This document shows, in pieces, positions 1-8,944 of a DNA stretch of 64,000 nt. Within the stretch, counting starts at the first letter, position 1; the number at the start of each line of letters is the position of its first letter. The notes beneath the pieces are model-generated. The model worked only from the letters and a program-made list of their open reading frames with translations. It ran no database searches and had not been told where the DNA came from. Source of the DNA: CAVXSP01 sp963724645. Its GTDB lineage: Bacteria > Acidobacteriota > Vicinamibacteria > Vicinamibacterales > SCN-69-37. Both the position numbers and the translations under genes were made by a program. The DNA lies in the NCBI GenBank assembly GCA_963724645.1, contig CAVRVJ010000001.1, forward strand, positions 248,001-312,000, read 5' to 3'.

Positions 1-1306
1 TCGATCCAAGCAGGCGGTTCAACTGGCTCTCGCGATAGCGGGATGCCGCGATGCCGAAAAGCGGTACGGGTTTGAACGTCGGCGAGTCCTGCGGATCGAG
101 CCGGCCGATGAGGCCGGCCACCGCTCCTTCGGCCCCGGGCGGCGCGACCAGAACGAAGCGGCGGCTGCGGACGAGCGCCGAGTGCTCGCGAATGTTGTCG
201 AGCGTGTTGCTCTCGTCGGTCGTCACCGACCCGAACGCGATGCGCGGCGCGGCCGCATCGGCCATCGTCACGGCGTGCGCGGCGAGCGCCTGGTGAATCT
301 GGCGCACCTCGCCCTGCGCGCGGCCGGCCTCGACCGAGGCCAGCACGAGATCGATGCGCGAGTCGTCCGCCAGCCGATCGATCGCCGTCTGGTACTGGGC
401 GACCGTCGGCGACGTGCCACCGGTGAACTCGACCGGCGTCGCGGTGTCGGTGGGCAGGCGGTTCGTGTCGCGCGAACTCAACGGCACGGACCGGATGAAG
501 CGGCTTTCGTTGGCGAGGACGTACGGCAGATAGCGCGGACTGTCAGGGTCCATGACCAGACCCGTGAACTCCTCCTGGGGGCCGCGCTGAGTCACCGTCA
601 CGGTGAGCGTCTGGCCGGAGGCGGCGATGCGGACGCTGAGACCGATGGGATCGGCGCCATCGGCCGGCCGCAGCAGCAGCAGGTTGCGTGTCCCCGGCTG
701 GGCCTCGGGAACGGTGATCTGACTGACGGTATCGGAGAACGTGTACGTGCCAGGGGCAGGACGGATCTCGACGAAACCGGGATCGACGGCGATCACGTAC
801 GTGGACTGACGATTGACCATCTCGAAGAGATCGTCGGGCGCACCTGGCTCGATCCGCATGTCGGCGAACGTCTCGAGCGTCTGGCCACTGCGAAGCAGAC
901 GCAGCGTCACGCGGGCGATGCTGTTGTCGGCGGCGCGGACGGTCCGTACCTCCGCGCGCAGCGCGTTGCCTGCCGCGCCGGCCGATCGGCACCGGAGCAT
1001 CACGACGCCTTCGGAATTCTGATTGGCGAGCGTGGCCGAGGCGGACGCCCCACCCTCCACTGGCGAAATCACGGCCTCGCTCGCGCCGTTGGCCAGAGCA
1101 TGCACGGCCTCCGGCATGCTCGCCAGCGTGCCGGGTCCCAGCAGGTCGCGGATCTCGGCCGTCTTCGTGACGCCGATGAGGCCGACCGTCAGCGGGAGCC
1201 GATCGACGATTCCGGCCACACCGACAATGCCGGAGGGCGCGGGAAGCGGGGGCAGCACGTCGAAGCGCGCTTCGACGCGAACGCCAGGGACAACCAGTGC
1301 CGGCAT
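1..1306 (-). CDS. Contractile tail sheath-like protein (3' end beyond window)
   Basis: An uninterrupted minus-strand reading frame runs from an ATG at 1306, with GGAGG just upstream, off the left edge (about 435 codons visible, no stop). The N-terminus begins with a PGVRVEARF segment, like the PGVYVEE start of phage, T6SS and extracellular-injection sheath proteins. It is followed by a GVTKTAEIRDLLG stretch where sheaths carry their entry segment, and by a CRSAGAAGNALRAEV motif resembling the GTWGN region. The sheath would form the contractile outer tube of an injection device. The family call rests on these motifs only; tube, baseplate and ATPase partners would lie to the left, outside the window. 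It sits 17 bp downstream of the DUF3467-like gene, so the two probably share a transcript. Confidence 0.6.
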   Translation of the reverse strand, partial: MPALVVPGVRVEARFDVLPPLPAPSGIVGVAGIVDRLPLTVGLIGVTKTAEIRDLLGPGTLASMPEAVHALANGASEAVISPVEGGASASATLANQNSEGVVMLRCRSAGAAGNALRAEVRTVRAADNSIARVTLRLLRSGQTLETFADMRIEPGAPDDLFEMVNRQSTYVIAVDPGFVEIRPAPGTYTFSDTVSQITVPEAQPGTRNLLLLRPADGADPIGLSVRIAASGQTLTVTVTQRGPQEEFTGLVMDPDSPRYLPYVLANESRFIRSVPLSSRDTNRLPTDTATPVEFTGGTSPTVAQYQTAIDRLADDSRIDLVLASVEAGRAQGEVRQIHQALAAHAVTMADAAAPRIAFGSVTTDESNTLDNIREHSALVRSRRFVLVAPPGAEGAVAGLIGRLDPQDSPTFKPVPLFGIAASRYRESQLNRLLGS

Positions 1307-1323
1307 GATTCCTCCTTCGATCG

Positions 1324-1590
1324 CTACGTGTCGGATCCGCCGACAAAGTCATCGGCGGCGGGGATGGGGCCGAATCGCTCCTCGTAGGACGTCACGGCCT
1401 CGGCCAGCGTCGCGCTGAACGCGCGCGCAAAGGCGGGATTGGTCACGACCTCGAGCAGCGGCCGCGGTTGCTCGTCCCCGCGGGCCTGTGCGAACCGCAG
1501 CAGGAACTCGAGCGCGTTGAAGCCGACCTCGAGGTGATTGCTGTAGTGCTGCTCGAGCTCCAGGACGCGCGGCTCCTTCTCAGCGGGCAT
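1324..1590 (-). CDS. DUF3467-like small protein
   Basis: 88 residues. The pattern YSNHLEVGFNALEFLLRF, then VVTNPAFARAFSATL and a terminal SYEERFGPIP, matches the general layout of DUF3467 proteins (YANH, EF.LDF, P.HAK.., YE..FG). The biochemical function of this family is unknown. The gene starts at ATG 1590 and ends 17 bp before the sheath-like gene on the same strand, implying co-transcription and possibly a role as a small accessory subunit of that system. Its upstream region is the 240-bp divergent interval shared with the hydrolase-like gene starting at 1831. Confidence 0.6.
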   Translation of the reverse strand: MPAEKEPRVLELEQHYSNHLEVGFNALEFLLRFAQARGDEQPRPLLEVVTNPAFARAFSATLAEAVTSYEERFGPIPAADDFVGGSDT

Positions 1591-1830
1591 CGCGCCGTGA
1601 CGTCAGCACATCACGTGCCGGCTCGACCGGGATCGAGGGCCCGGATTCTGCGGGCATTTCCTGCGGTGGATGGCCCTCCTGTCTCGATCGACCGTCTCAA
1701 CGCCGTCACATGTCACGGTGACAGCCGGCGGCGCGTGCGAGATCCGGGCGGTCCGGTGGATAATCGCCCGCTGAGGACGAGCGGCGCTGCTCACCCACGC
1801 CTGCGCGCGCCCCGGAGGCAGTTGGCACCC

Positions 1831-3297
1831 ATGGCGACCAATTTCACGGTCATCGTCTTCTCGCGGCAACACTTCGGCAACGATCCGGGCACGTTCGACG
1901 ACGTCGAACCCGACGTCCCATTCGCGGGAGCCGCCAAGGATTTTCCGTTCGACTGCCCCGGCGTGAATCCGGGAGAGACGGCTGTGCTGATGTTTCAGTC
2001 ACGCGACGTCGACCACGCGAGGAACGTGTTTCAGGTCAACGGCGTGGACGTCTTCGGCGGATTGCCGGTCAGCCCCGGCCGTGACGCGTGGAACAGCAAC
2101 ACGCTGCTCATCGAGCCCCGGCATCAACTCAGAGCGTCGGGCAACGTCCTGCACGTCGAGTCCCGGACGTCGAGCGGAGACACCGCCGGCGACATCGACG
2201 ACTTCATCCTCGACAACGCCGTCATCCTGTACAAGATGCCGGACGTGGTCTCGACGCTGCCGTCGGCCGCGGGTGATCTCGCAGCCTTCATCAAGTCGGA
2301 GATCCTGTCGTCGATCTCGAACGTGCATGGATCCGGCGCGACGGCGGACCCTGCGGACCAGCACAACCAGTACGTGATTCCGACCGCGGCGCAACTGGCA
2401 GCGTGGCGTGGCGTGGTCCAGAAAATGCTTGCCGGATCCTGGGAGCAGGCGCACCAGCAGGTGCGCGCGATCAGCTCCACGTACAACATCGTGCAGTACC
2501 TGGACACCGCGTCCGGAGAGACGCACTACGTCCTGATGGAGGGCGTCCCGGGCCGAATCCCGGCCGCTGCTGCGCATCCGGCTGGCGTCAGCATCATCGA
2601 CCCGGCAGATCCGACGCGCCGGGGCTGGGGCACCTGCGTCGTCAACCCGCAGCCGCAGCGCGCGCTGAATGTCTCGGCGCCGCATCCGAAGGACGATCTC
2701 GAGACGGAGGACCAGGCACTCGAGGCATACATGACCTTACGAGCACACACATTGCTTCTCGCCGGGACCGACCGGGACCAGAACTCGGCGATCGCGTCCT
2801 GCGAGCAGTCGAGCCGTCCGTACCTTGAGGCCGACGTCGGGCACATCGCCGAGTCCGTCTTCCAGATGGCGTTCGAGGAGATCTACGCGAGTGACACCTC
2901 GGCGTGGCACATCCAGTTCCACGGGAACTCGACGTGCACCTCCGACGTGTTCTTGAGCAACGGCGTCCTGACGGCACCGCCGCTGTTCCACACGCTCGCG
3001 GCCAACATCGAAGCGGCATCGGCCGCCGCCGCCCGCGGCGGATCCGCACTGACCGCAGACGTCTTTGACGCGGCCGGCGACTGCAGTGCCCGCGGGACCG
3101 ACAACATGCAGATGCGATTCGCGTCCGGCCTGACGCACGAGAACATCTGCCCACAGGGCAACGTCCCGATCGGTCCGTCGCGCTTCATCCACGTGGAGCA
3201 GCGGCGAGATGCCCGGCGAGCCCCCGACGATCCGGCGGCCACCCCCGGGCGCAATCGTTCCGTCGTCATCGCCGGGATTCTCGCGACATTCCCGTAG
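1831..3297 (+). CDS. Putative metallohydrolase with N-terminal beta-sandwich-like domain
   Basis: The start at ATG 1831 is chosen because GGAGG lies 12 bp upstream and the conserved-looking MATNFTVIVFSRQHFGN begins there; the frame is open further upstream but looks non-coding. About 488 residues. Residues 1-135 look like an all-beta domain ending in a DDFILDNAVILYK motif. The C-terminal part has APHPKDD..TE, VGHIAES, IQFHGNS, GTDN.Q.R and FIHVEQ motifs. Their His/Asp/Glu spacing suggests a zinc-dependent amidohydrolase or peptidase-like fold (N-formylglutamate amidohydrolase or poly-gamma-glutamate hydrolase type). That assignment is inference. No signal peptide is visible. Divergent placement next to the sheath-like operon makes it a candidate cargo or accessory protein of that apparatus. 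Confidence 0.5.
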   Translation: MATNFTVIVFSRQHFGNDPGTFDDVEPDVPFAGAAKDFPFDCPGVNPGETAVLMFQSRDVDHARNVFQVNGVDVFGGLPVSPGRDAWNSNTLLIEPRHQLRASGNVLHVESRTSSGDTAGDIDDFILDNAVILYKMPDVVSTLPSAAGDLAAFIKSEILSSISNVHGSGATADPADQHNQYVIPTAAQLAAWRGVVQKMLAGSWEQAHQQVRAISSTYNIVQYLDTASGETHYVLMEGVPGRIPAAAAHPAGVSIIDPADPTRRGWGTCVVNPQPQRALNVSAPHPKDDLETEDQALEAYMTLRAHTLLLAGTDRDQNSAIASCEQSSRPYLEADVGHIAESVFQMAFEEIYASDTSAWHIQFHGNSTCTSDVFLSNGVLTAPPLFHTLAANIEAASAAAARGGSALTADVFDAAGDCSARGTDNMQMRFASGLTHENICPQGNVPIGPSRFIHVEQRRDARRAPDDPAATPGRNRSVVIAGILATFP

Positions 3298-3733
3298 AAG
3301 GTCCTATACCTTCGGCAACGTGACGCCGAGCTGCTTGCGCTGTTTCCGGCTCTTGTCCGCCGCTGTTGGTGCAGGCAGAAGGCAAGAGTTGCAACGCGAG
3401 GCGTGCTTCTGCCTTTATCTCAGAGTTACAACGACCGGCGAGCCGTCCAGGGGCACGCCGCGCACCACGACGCGCGAGACCTCCAGTCGATCGATCGGCG
3501 CGTCGCTGACGGCCGGCAGATCGAAGAACGTGTTGTTCGCCTGAGCGGGAGGCAGCCGCCACAAATGCGAAGAGGTCGCCAGAAACAGGCGACCTCTCGC
3601 TGCAAGTTCAAATGGTTGCGGGGCCCGCAACCCGCTGAATTTGGAGTTCGCCTGGGCCGCAGCGTAGGAGGCGAGGCGTTCGATTCCTCGCCTCCCGCCT
3701 GTCGGTTACCCTTGAGCTCGTCCTGCATGTTGC
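3298..3733. other. Intergenic region, possible decayed coding material
   Basis: No convincing intact gene. A 71-codon minus-strand frame (3415-3630) has protein-like composition (RLFLATSSHLWRL, then RVVVRGVPLDGSPVVVTLR before the stop) and could be the 3' end of a lost gene, but I do not recognise the family. Confidence 0.4.
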
Positions 3734-4092
3734 TTACAGCGACTTCAAGAAAGCGACGATGTCGGCCCTTTCCTGAGCGGTGAAGTTGAACTGGAACCCC
3801 GCCGCTTGATAGGCGTCGATGACGTCTTCGAGCGTTGGGGCCGAGCCATTGTGGAAGTACGGTGCACGTCCCGCCAGACCGCGGAGCGACGGGGCCTTGA
3901 ACTTGTTCACGCCGGCCCACACACCCGTGATCAGCGCGCGCCCGGGATCGGTCGTCATCCGAATCGCATTCGGGGCTGCCTTCTGCCTGAGCGTGTAGAG
4001 TGGCAAGTCTGGAGTACGGAATTCCCCGGCGAGCCCACCCGACGTGAAGTTCCCGATCGAGTTCGCAATGCTGTTGCCAAAGGAGCCGCCAT
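3734..4092 (-). pseudogene. 3' fragment of di-heme cytochrome c peroxidase / MauG family gene
   Basis: The frame encodes the C-terminal end typical of the CCP/MauG family: F.TPDLPLYTLRQK, then KAPSLRGLAGRAPYFHNGSAPTLEDVI and a terminal FTAQERADIVAFLKSL. The R.APYFHNGS motif carries the histidine-containing signature near the C-terminal heme domain. Both CxxCH heme motifs and more than half of the protein are missing. Family homology stops at about 4092, exactly where an oppositely oriented kinase fragment begins, so the 5' end was lost in a rearrangement. Confidence 0.75.
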
Positions 4093-4094
4093 CC

Positions 4095-5153
4095 TGGAGG
4101 ACGCTGGTTCGAGGGGCCAGTCAGGCACAGTACGTCTCGACCGGCCACCTTGTTTATGTTGCCGGCGGTGCGCTATGGGCGGTTGGGTTCGATCTGGGAA
4201 GCCTCCAGACGACCGGCACCGCGAGTCCCGTCGTCTCTGGCGTGGTGACTTTGCCAACCGGCACGGCGGAGTTCGATATCGCTCGGAATGGAACGTTGGC
4301 GTACGTCACTGGCGGTACGGAGGCAGCGCCGCGGACGCTGGTATGGGTCGATCGCCACGGCCAAGAGGAGATGATTGCGGCCCCGGCGCGTCCCTATGTC
4401 GCTACGCGCCTGTCGCCGGATGGGCTGCGTGTCGCGCTGGAGATCGAGGACCAGGATCACGACATCTGGGTTTGGGATCTCACGCGCAAAACGCTCACGC
4501 GGGTCACGACCGATCCTGGGTCGGACCGATCGCCAGTGTGGATGCCAGATGGACACCGGCTGCTATTCAGTTCACAAGCCGGAAGCGCACTCGGATCCCT
4601 GTTCTGGCAGGCAGCAGACGGAACGGGTACGGCGGAGCGGCTACTTATCGACAGCCCGAACGTGCAGCGCCCCTCTTCGGTCGTCGCGGATGGGACACAC
4701 GTCTTGTTTATGGAAGGCGCCGACTTGATGCTGCTTACGCTGGGCAATGACCGACGCGTGCAACCGGTCCTCCAAACAGCGCAGATCGAACAGAACGGCG
4801 CGATTTCACCGGACGGTCGCTGGCTTGCGTACGACTCAAACGACTCGGGACCGTCTCAGATCTTCGTTCGACCGTTTCCGAACGCGAACGAGGGCAAGGC
4901 GCAGGTGTCCACCAGCGGAGGCTCGCAGCCGCTCTGGAGTCGGAACGGTCGCGAGCTCTTCTACCTGGCACCGGATGGCACGCTCATGCGTGTATCGGTG
5001 CAGCCTGGGCGGAAATGGATCGCGGGTGTGCCCCCAAATACAGATGGTTGCCGGTATGACGGTGAAGCGGCGACGTACGCGGCGTGCACCGATTGTCAGC
5101 CGGGGCTCAAGCGGAGACTCAAGCGGAGGCCGCGAGCGACTCCAGCCTCTTGA
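4095..5153 (+). pseudogene. C-terminal beta-propeller fragment of a Ser/Thr protein kinase (PD40/TolB-like)
   Basis: The protein lacks a kinase domain and starts abruptly inside a propeller (TLVRGASQAQYVSTGHLVYVAGG). It then follows the layout seen in acidobacterial membrane kinases: RTLVWVDRHGQEE, RLSPDG.RVALEIEDQDHDIWVWDL, TRVTTDPGSDRSPVW, LFWQAADGTG, AISPDGRWLAYDSNDSG, IFVRPFPN and GRELFYLAPDGTLM. After about 5030 the reading becomes Arg/Thr-rich and unlike the family, so the 3' end is also damaged. The 5' truncation coincides with that of the opposing peroxidase fragment at about 4092. Confidence 0.75.
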
Positions 5154-5472
5154 TCGTGTCAGGGTATTTCCGTACCAACCAGATTAAGGCAGCAGCCTGC
5201 TCGTTCGGCTTGCTGCGTCCCTGTTCCCACCGCTCGAGCGTCCGGGGGTTCACGCCAATCTTGAACGCGAACACGTGGCGCGACATCCTGAGCGCCTCGC
5301 GCGTCTCGCGGACGATGTCCGCGTTGATTGGCGGAACCGTGATCGGCTGCACCTCCCTTGTCTTCAGAGTGAGCCGTCCTTCGCGGTGATCCCGCATAGC
5401 TTCCACACCGGACATGAGCTCTCGGAAGAGGCTGCGCTTACTTCGAGTCGCCGGTCGCTTCTTCGCTGCCAT
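5119..5472 (-). CDS. HigA-like XRE antitoxin / helix-turn-helix regulator
   Basis: 117 residues. The central helix-turn-helix (REALRMSRHVFAFKIGVNPRTLERWEQGRSKPN) is typical of HigA/MqsA-type antitoxins in which the toxin gene comes first. ATG at 5472 lies 3 bp after the stop of the toxin remnant (stop at 5476-5478), the classic tight higBA spacing. It would bind DNA upstream of the operon and neutralise the RelE/HigB-type toxin. The antitoxin frame is intact while the toxin is broken. Its 3' end overlaps the end of the facing kinase fragment by 35 bp. Confidence 0.75.
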   Translation of the reverse strand: MAAKKRPATRSKRSLFRELMSGVEAMRDHREGRLTLKTREVQPITVPPINADIVRETREALRMSRHVFAFKIGVNPRTLERWEQGRSKPNEQAAALIWLVRKYPDTIKRLESLAASA

Positions 5473-5475
5473 AGT

Positions 5476-5780
5476 TCATTTCCTCCGTAGCCGGCGCCGC
5501 GCGGCACGCCGCGCAAGTTCGGCCTCGAGAGCCGCCTTCAAAGCCCGTTTTTCAGTGGCGCTCAGATCGGCCATTTCGTTCTTGTCGTAGAGCGTCATCA
5601 GCCAGATCTGAGCATCTGCCGAAAGGTGGTAGTAGATCACTCGGTAGTGTCTTGAGTCTGGTGGGAAAGTAAGAACGCGTCATCATCCGGCGAATTGGAA
5701 ACCACCAATCGCACCCGCTTGGCGGCGGGTGCCGGAGATGACGCGATCGACGCAGGATACCAGATAACTCGTACGGACGG
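5476..5780 (-). pseudogene. RelE/HigB-type toxin gene, frameshifted
   Basis: The C-terminal half is readable in one frame (DSRHYRVIYYHLSADAQIW, then LMTLYDKNEMADLSATEKRAL), matching RelE/HigB-type mRNA interferases. The upstream part, with DRVISGT and KRVRLVV motifs corresponding to the family's GDVI.GTGG.RK.RW region, lies in different frames separated by stops. At least two indels are needed to restore it. No intact start can be assigned. It is followed directly by the HigA-like antitoxin. Confidence 0.6.
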
Positions 5781-5789
5781 AAAGCAGAA

Positions 5790-6340
5790 GATTCTTTTCG
5801 CCACGAGCCTCGAGATGGTGATTCGGAGCCGGGCGCGGTCTCGTGGATCAAACAATCATCGAAGACGAATTGGAGAGCGTGCTGGCGGCGAAGCCGTCGG
5901 CGCGTGTCGAGGCCGGCGAGGTTAACGCCATGGCACGCGGGAGCGCACGCTGACCACCAGCTTGGGCCCGACAACGATGGCGAAGCCGCGGGTGAGGCTC
6001 CACCAGGCCAATGGATCGACCGCGGAATGGCAGAGCTGCTTGCGGCCCTGGTGGAAGCGCAAGGCCAACTTCAATCGTGGCGCTCGCGCTGGCGGTGTCG
6101 CCGCTGCCGGCGAGTCTTCGCCGTCGGCGTCGCCCTCTGGCCGGCCTCCAAGCGGGTAATCGACCACGCGAGGCCCGGCCACTCGACACGATCCCCACGC
6201 CACAGGAGCTGCTCGGGCTTCAGCTGGCCGCCGAACGCGGCTGGAACGGCCGGTCAACTTGACCTGCGAGTGCGTGGCGGGCGTCTTCTCCGGCCTGTCC
6301 GCTGCACGCCACGGACAAACTGTGAAACCGTCGCGCCCGG
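5790..6340. other. Region without a recognisable gene
   Basis: Several overlapping Arg/Ala-rich open frames exist on both strands, as expected by chance in DNA of this GC content. A short minus-strand segment around 6190-6260 (FGGQLKPEQLLWRGD) looks protein-like but cannot be extended or assigned. Probably remnants of rearranged genes. Confidence 0.4.
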
Positions 6341-6344
6341 CCGG

Positions 6345-6755
6345 ACCAACTCCGTTCGCCAAGGGACACGCCAAGACGCCGCTCGCGAATTTTCCAATCG
6401 GCCCCGAGGTGCTTTATTGGGCGCCCAAGCATGTGCAGTCGCTGTGGAAAGCCAAGGAGATCTTCATCACCGAGAACGGCTGCGCGGGCGAAGACGTGCT
6501 CGCCGAGGATGGCAGGATCTACGACACTGACCGGATCATGTTCGTCCGCGCTTTCCTGACCGGTTGCAACGCGCGACGGCCGATGGGGTGACGGTCAAAG
6601 GCTATTTCTACTGGAGCGCGATGGACAACCTCGAGTGGACGCAGGATTAGACAATCGTACGGGATCGTGTACGTGACTTCAAGACGCAGAAGCGGACGCC
6701 GAAGATGAGCGCGTCGTTCTTCCGAGAAGTCGCGACGCGCAATGCGGTGGCGTGA
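6345..6755 (+). pseudogene. C-terminal fragment of GH1 beta-glucosidase
   Basis: The frame contains GPEVLYWAPKHVQSLW, followed by IFITENGCAGEDV with the GH1 catalytic nucleophile motif (I/V-T-E-N-G), then DTDRIMFVRAFLT. After a frame change near 6575 it continues VKGYFYWSAMDNLEWTQ (conserved W-S-x-x-D-N-x-E-W), meets an in-frame TAG, and ends with FKTQKRTPKMSASFFREVA. The N-terminal two thirds, including the NEP acid/base motif, are absent. Together with the frameshift and stop this is a dead gene. Confidence 0.8.
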
Positions 6756-7223
6756 TCACGGACCCGCCAACTGAAAACGCGACTTGTGTAGAAACTGTGT
6801 AAGACGGGATCGAAACCGAGGACGAATACGCGGTTTTACTGCTTCACACCGAGGAACATCATCGGGACGTAAGTCGCTGAATTGATTGCGCGAAGAAGTG
6901 TTTTGGTGTTGCTCAGTAGGAGTCGCCGAAATCGCTTTCCAAGCGTGCTCCTTCAACCACTCGGACATCTCTCCGTTTAGAATCAACGACTTGCAGCCGC
7001 AGCGAAGAACCAAGACTCTGAATTGTGTCAGACGCTCGAATGTGTCGCGATCACTTGCGCGCATTCCAGTATAGCCGTCACCGCCCGCTCGGTGACGCAC
7101 CGATGGTCAGGCAGATAGCGCACCCTCAGCCAGGTCGCGGGGCAGGTGCGAGGTCGTCAAAAAAAACCACATGCACCTGCCCGCACTCGAGTCAAACGAA
7201 GTCCCCGGGCAATGCGCAACGAC
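6756..7223. other. Intergenic region containing a tRNA-Ser 5' fragment
   Basis: No protein gene seen. Apart from the tRNA-derived fragment at 6933-6974 nothing is recognisable; short open frames across the fragment are artefacts. Confidence 0.5.
6933..6974 (-). repeat. 5' half of a tRNA-Ser gene (fragment)
   Basis: 42 bp on the minus strand match the 5' half of the tRNA-Ser(GGA) gene at 62189-62303, read without its duplication: GGAGAGA, GTCCGAGTGG, then GCTTGGAAAGCG. The match stops right after the anticodon stem. A flank of about 10 bp 5' of the gene (TTGATTCTAA) is also shared by both loci. There is no variable arm, T arm or 3' end, so it cannot make a tRNA. Confidence 0.8.
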
Positions 7224-7721
7224 TCAGAAGGGGCAGTTACCCGGCGCCGGCGCATCGATCCTCCGCGCAGCAGCGGCCGGAATCAGTTGGACGGTGATGG
7301 TTCGCGCCTCAACCGCGCCTTCGTTCCGGATCACGTGAACGTGATCGCCGCCCGCGTCGACAACGCCCATTCCAGCGGTGTAGTAGTGCGGTGTGCAGCT
7401 GGCATCGTCACCTTCGTACACGGTGATGGTTCCTGACGTCACGGTAATCAGGCTGTGCCCGGGGTGCGTGTGCCAGCCGGTGGTTCCGCCGGGCACCCAC
7501 ACATTGGACTGCACGTACAAGTCTGACAATCCCTGCGTCTTCTGCCGAGACTGCCAGAAGACTGCAGGCAACGTCTTGTTGTGAACGTCGATCTCGTCGA
7601 AGCGACCGAGCGCGATGGTCGAGCTCGTGAACCCGTTGCTGGGCGTCGCCAATACGCTCCCTGCGTAAAGGCTTGCGCTGACGAAGATGCCACCAAGAAT
7701 CCGCCGAAGTGTTCGTCGCAT
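7224..7721 (-). CDS. Secreted cupin-domain protein
   Basis: 165 residues beginning with a Sec signal peptide (MRRTLRRILGGIFVSASLYAGSVLA; cleavage plausible after VLA). The mature part has a single cupin barrel: WVPGGTTGWHTHPGHSLITVTSGTI supplies the His-x-His metal ligands and GGDHVHVIRNEG the second histidine motif. Small periplasmic cupins of this kind bind metal; substrate unknown. The gene is monocistronic, with a 72-bp gap to the PD40 gene upstream on the same strand. Confidence 0.75.
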   Translation of the reverse strand: MRRTLRRILGGIFVSASLYAGSVLATPSNGFTSSTIALGRFDEIDVHNKTLPAVFWQSRQKTQGLSDLYVQSNVWVPGGTTGWHTHPGHSLITVTSGTITVYEGDDASCTPHYYTAGMGVVDAGGDHVHVIRNEGAVEARTITVQLIPAAAARRIDAPAPGNCPF

Positions 7722-7793
7722 TTTTTCCTCCGTTGAACAGCACGCTCAGAGTGCCGGCGTGTCTCGATTCCTGAGCCCATGTAGCAAGCGCAA

Positions 7794-8729
7794 CTACTTA
7801 CGGGATCGCCAGGTGATGTACAAATCGCTTCCCCCGAAACCGAAGCCGTCCGCGCGGTCGGACGTGAACACCAGCGTGCTGCCGTCCGGTGACAGCGCGG
7901 CCAGCGAATCGTTGAACGGACCGTTCACGACCGAACCGAGGTTCACCGGCGTCGACCAGACAGCGGTCGGCGTCGCACGGGTTGACGCCCAGAGATCCCG
8001 CGCTTGGCTTTCGGGACGGTTCGAATCGAAGATCACCTCGAGGCCATCGAAACGAATCGTTGGCCGGAAGTCGTTCTGTGGCGTACTGAGCTCGGCAACC
8101 AACGCTGCAGGTCCAAACGAACCAGCGGCCGTCAACTCGCTGCGATAGATGTCGACACCGCCGACACCGGGCCGACTGCTCGCGAAGAACAGCGTCGGGA
8201 TCCCGAGGTCGTCGTTCTCGAAGTAACTGGGGCCGAAGTCACCCGCAGGGCTGTTGACACCCGACCCGAGGTGCACGGGCGACTGCCACCCGAAGTCGTC
8301 GTGCGTATGGGCGCGCCATGACACCCAGATGTCGAATCCCCCCAGTCCGCCCGGCCGATTGCTCGCGAAGAAGAGCAGGTGGCCGTCACGGGACAGCGCT
8401 GGCGAACGCTCGTTGAATGGACCGTTGATCACTGCACCCAGGTTCTCGGCTGGCCCCCACGGATCGGTGGGACTGGCGCGGCGGGATACCCACAAGTCTT
8501 CCTCTCCGTACGGCCCAGGCCGATTGGAGGCGAAGTACAGACTGCGCCCGTTCTTCGAGAACTCCGGGAGGAAGTCCTCGAATGCCGAGTTGACGGCCTC
8601 ACCGAGATTGGCCGGCGCCGACCAGTCGCCGAACGCGCCGGCTGTTTTTACAAACGAGGCTGCAAGACTCGCGATCCCGGCCAGGCAGACCGCGATCCCG
8701 ATTCGAAATCGCCAGTGATGACGTGCCAC
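7794..8729 (-). CDS. PD40/TolB-like beta-propeller protein, exported
   Basis: 311 residues with an N-terminal membrane/signal segment (residues 8-32). Repeated units of the type LYFASNRPGPYGEEDLW, LFFASNRPGGLGGFDIW, LFFASSRPGVGGVDIY, IFDSNRPESQARDLW and LVFTSDRADGFGFGGSDLY are PD40 blades that close a propeller of five to six blades. Such proteins are common in Acidobacteriota as periplasmic or anchored propellers of unknown ligand. It is divergent from the HTH-TPR regulator starting at 8945, separated by about 215 bp. Confidence 0.8.
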   Translation of the reverse strand: MARHHWRFRIGIAVCLAGIASLAASFVKTAGAFGDWSAPANLGEAVNSAFEDFLPEFSKNGRSLYFASNRPGPYGEEDLWVSRRASPTDPWGPAENLGAVINGPFNERSPALSRDGHLLFFASNRPGGLGGFDIWVSWRAHTHDDFGWQSPVHLGSGVNSPAGDFGPSYFENDDLGIPTLFFASSRPGVGGVDIYRSELTAAGSFGPAALVAELSTPQNDFRPTIRFDGLEVIFDSNRPESQARDLWASTRATPTAVWSTPVNLGSVVNGPFNDSLAALSPDGSTLVFTSDRADGFGFGGSDLYITWRSRK

Positions 8730-8944
8730 GATAGATACCTCCGTGTTGGTCCTCGGCCGAATGCCAGGTCATCGGCTGACGGGGCCAATCGCGTCGATTG
8801 GCGCGATCGCATACAGCATTGGGCGCCGACACTCCCTCCTCAAGCTGCAAAGCCGGGCGTCAGGCGTCTTGCAGCGGATTGCCGTTGAATGCCGTGGGGT
8901 CACCGGGCAGAATCGGGGAGGGAGACCAGATCGGGAGAGGCACG

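Noticed and set aside
182..1387. A 401-codon plus-strand frame and a 269-codon minus-strand frame over the left end
   Set aside because: Both overlap the open minus-strand sheath-like frame, which has far better protein composition and motifs and a good ribosome-binding site.
6756..7100. 114-codon minus-strand frame containing MSEWLKEHAWKA
   Set aside because: It is the translation of the tRNA-Ser 5' fragment and flanks, not a protein gene.
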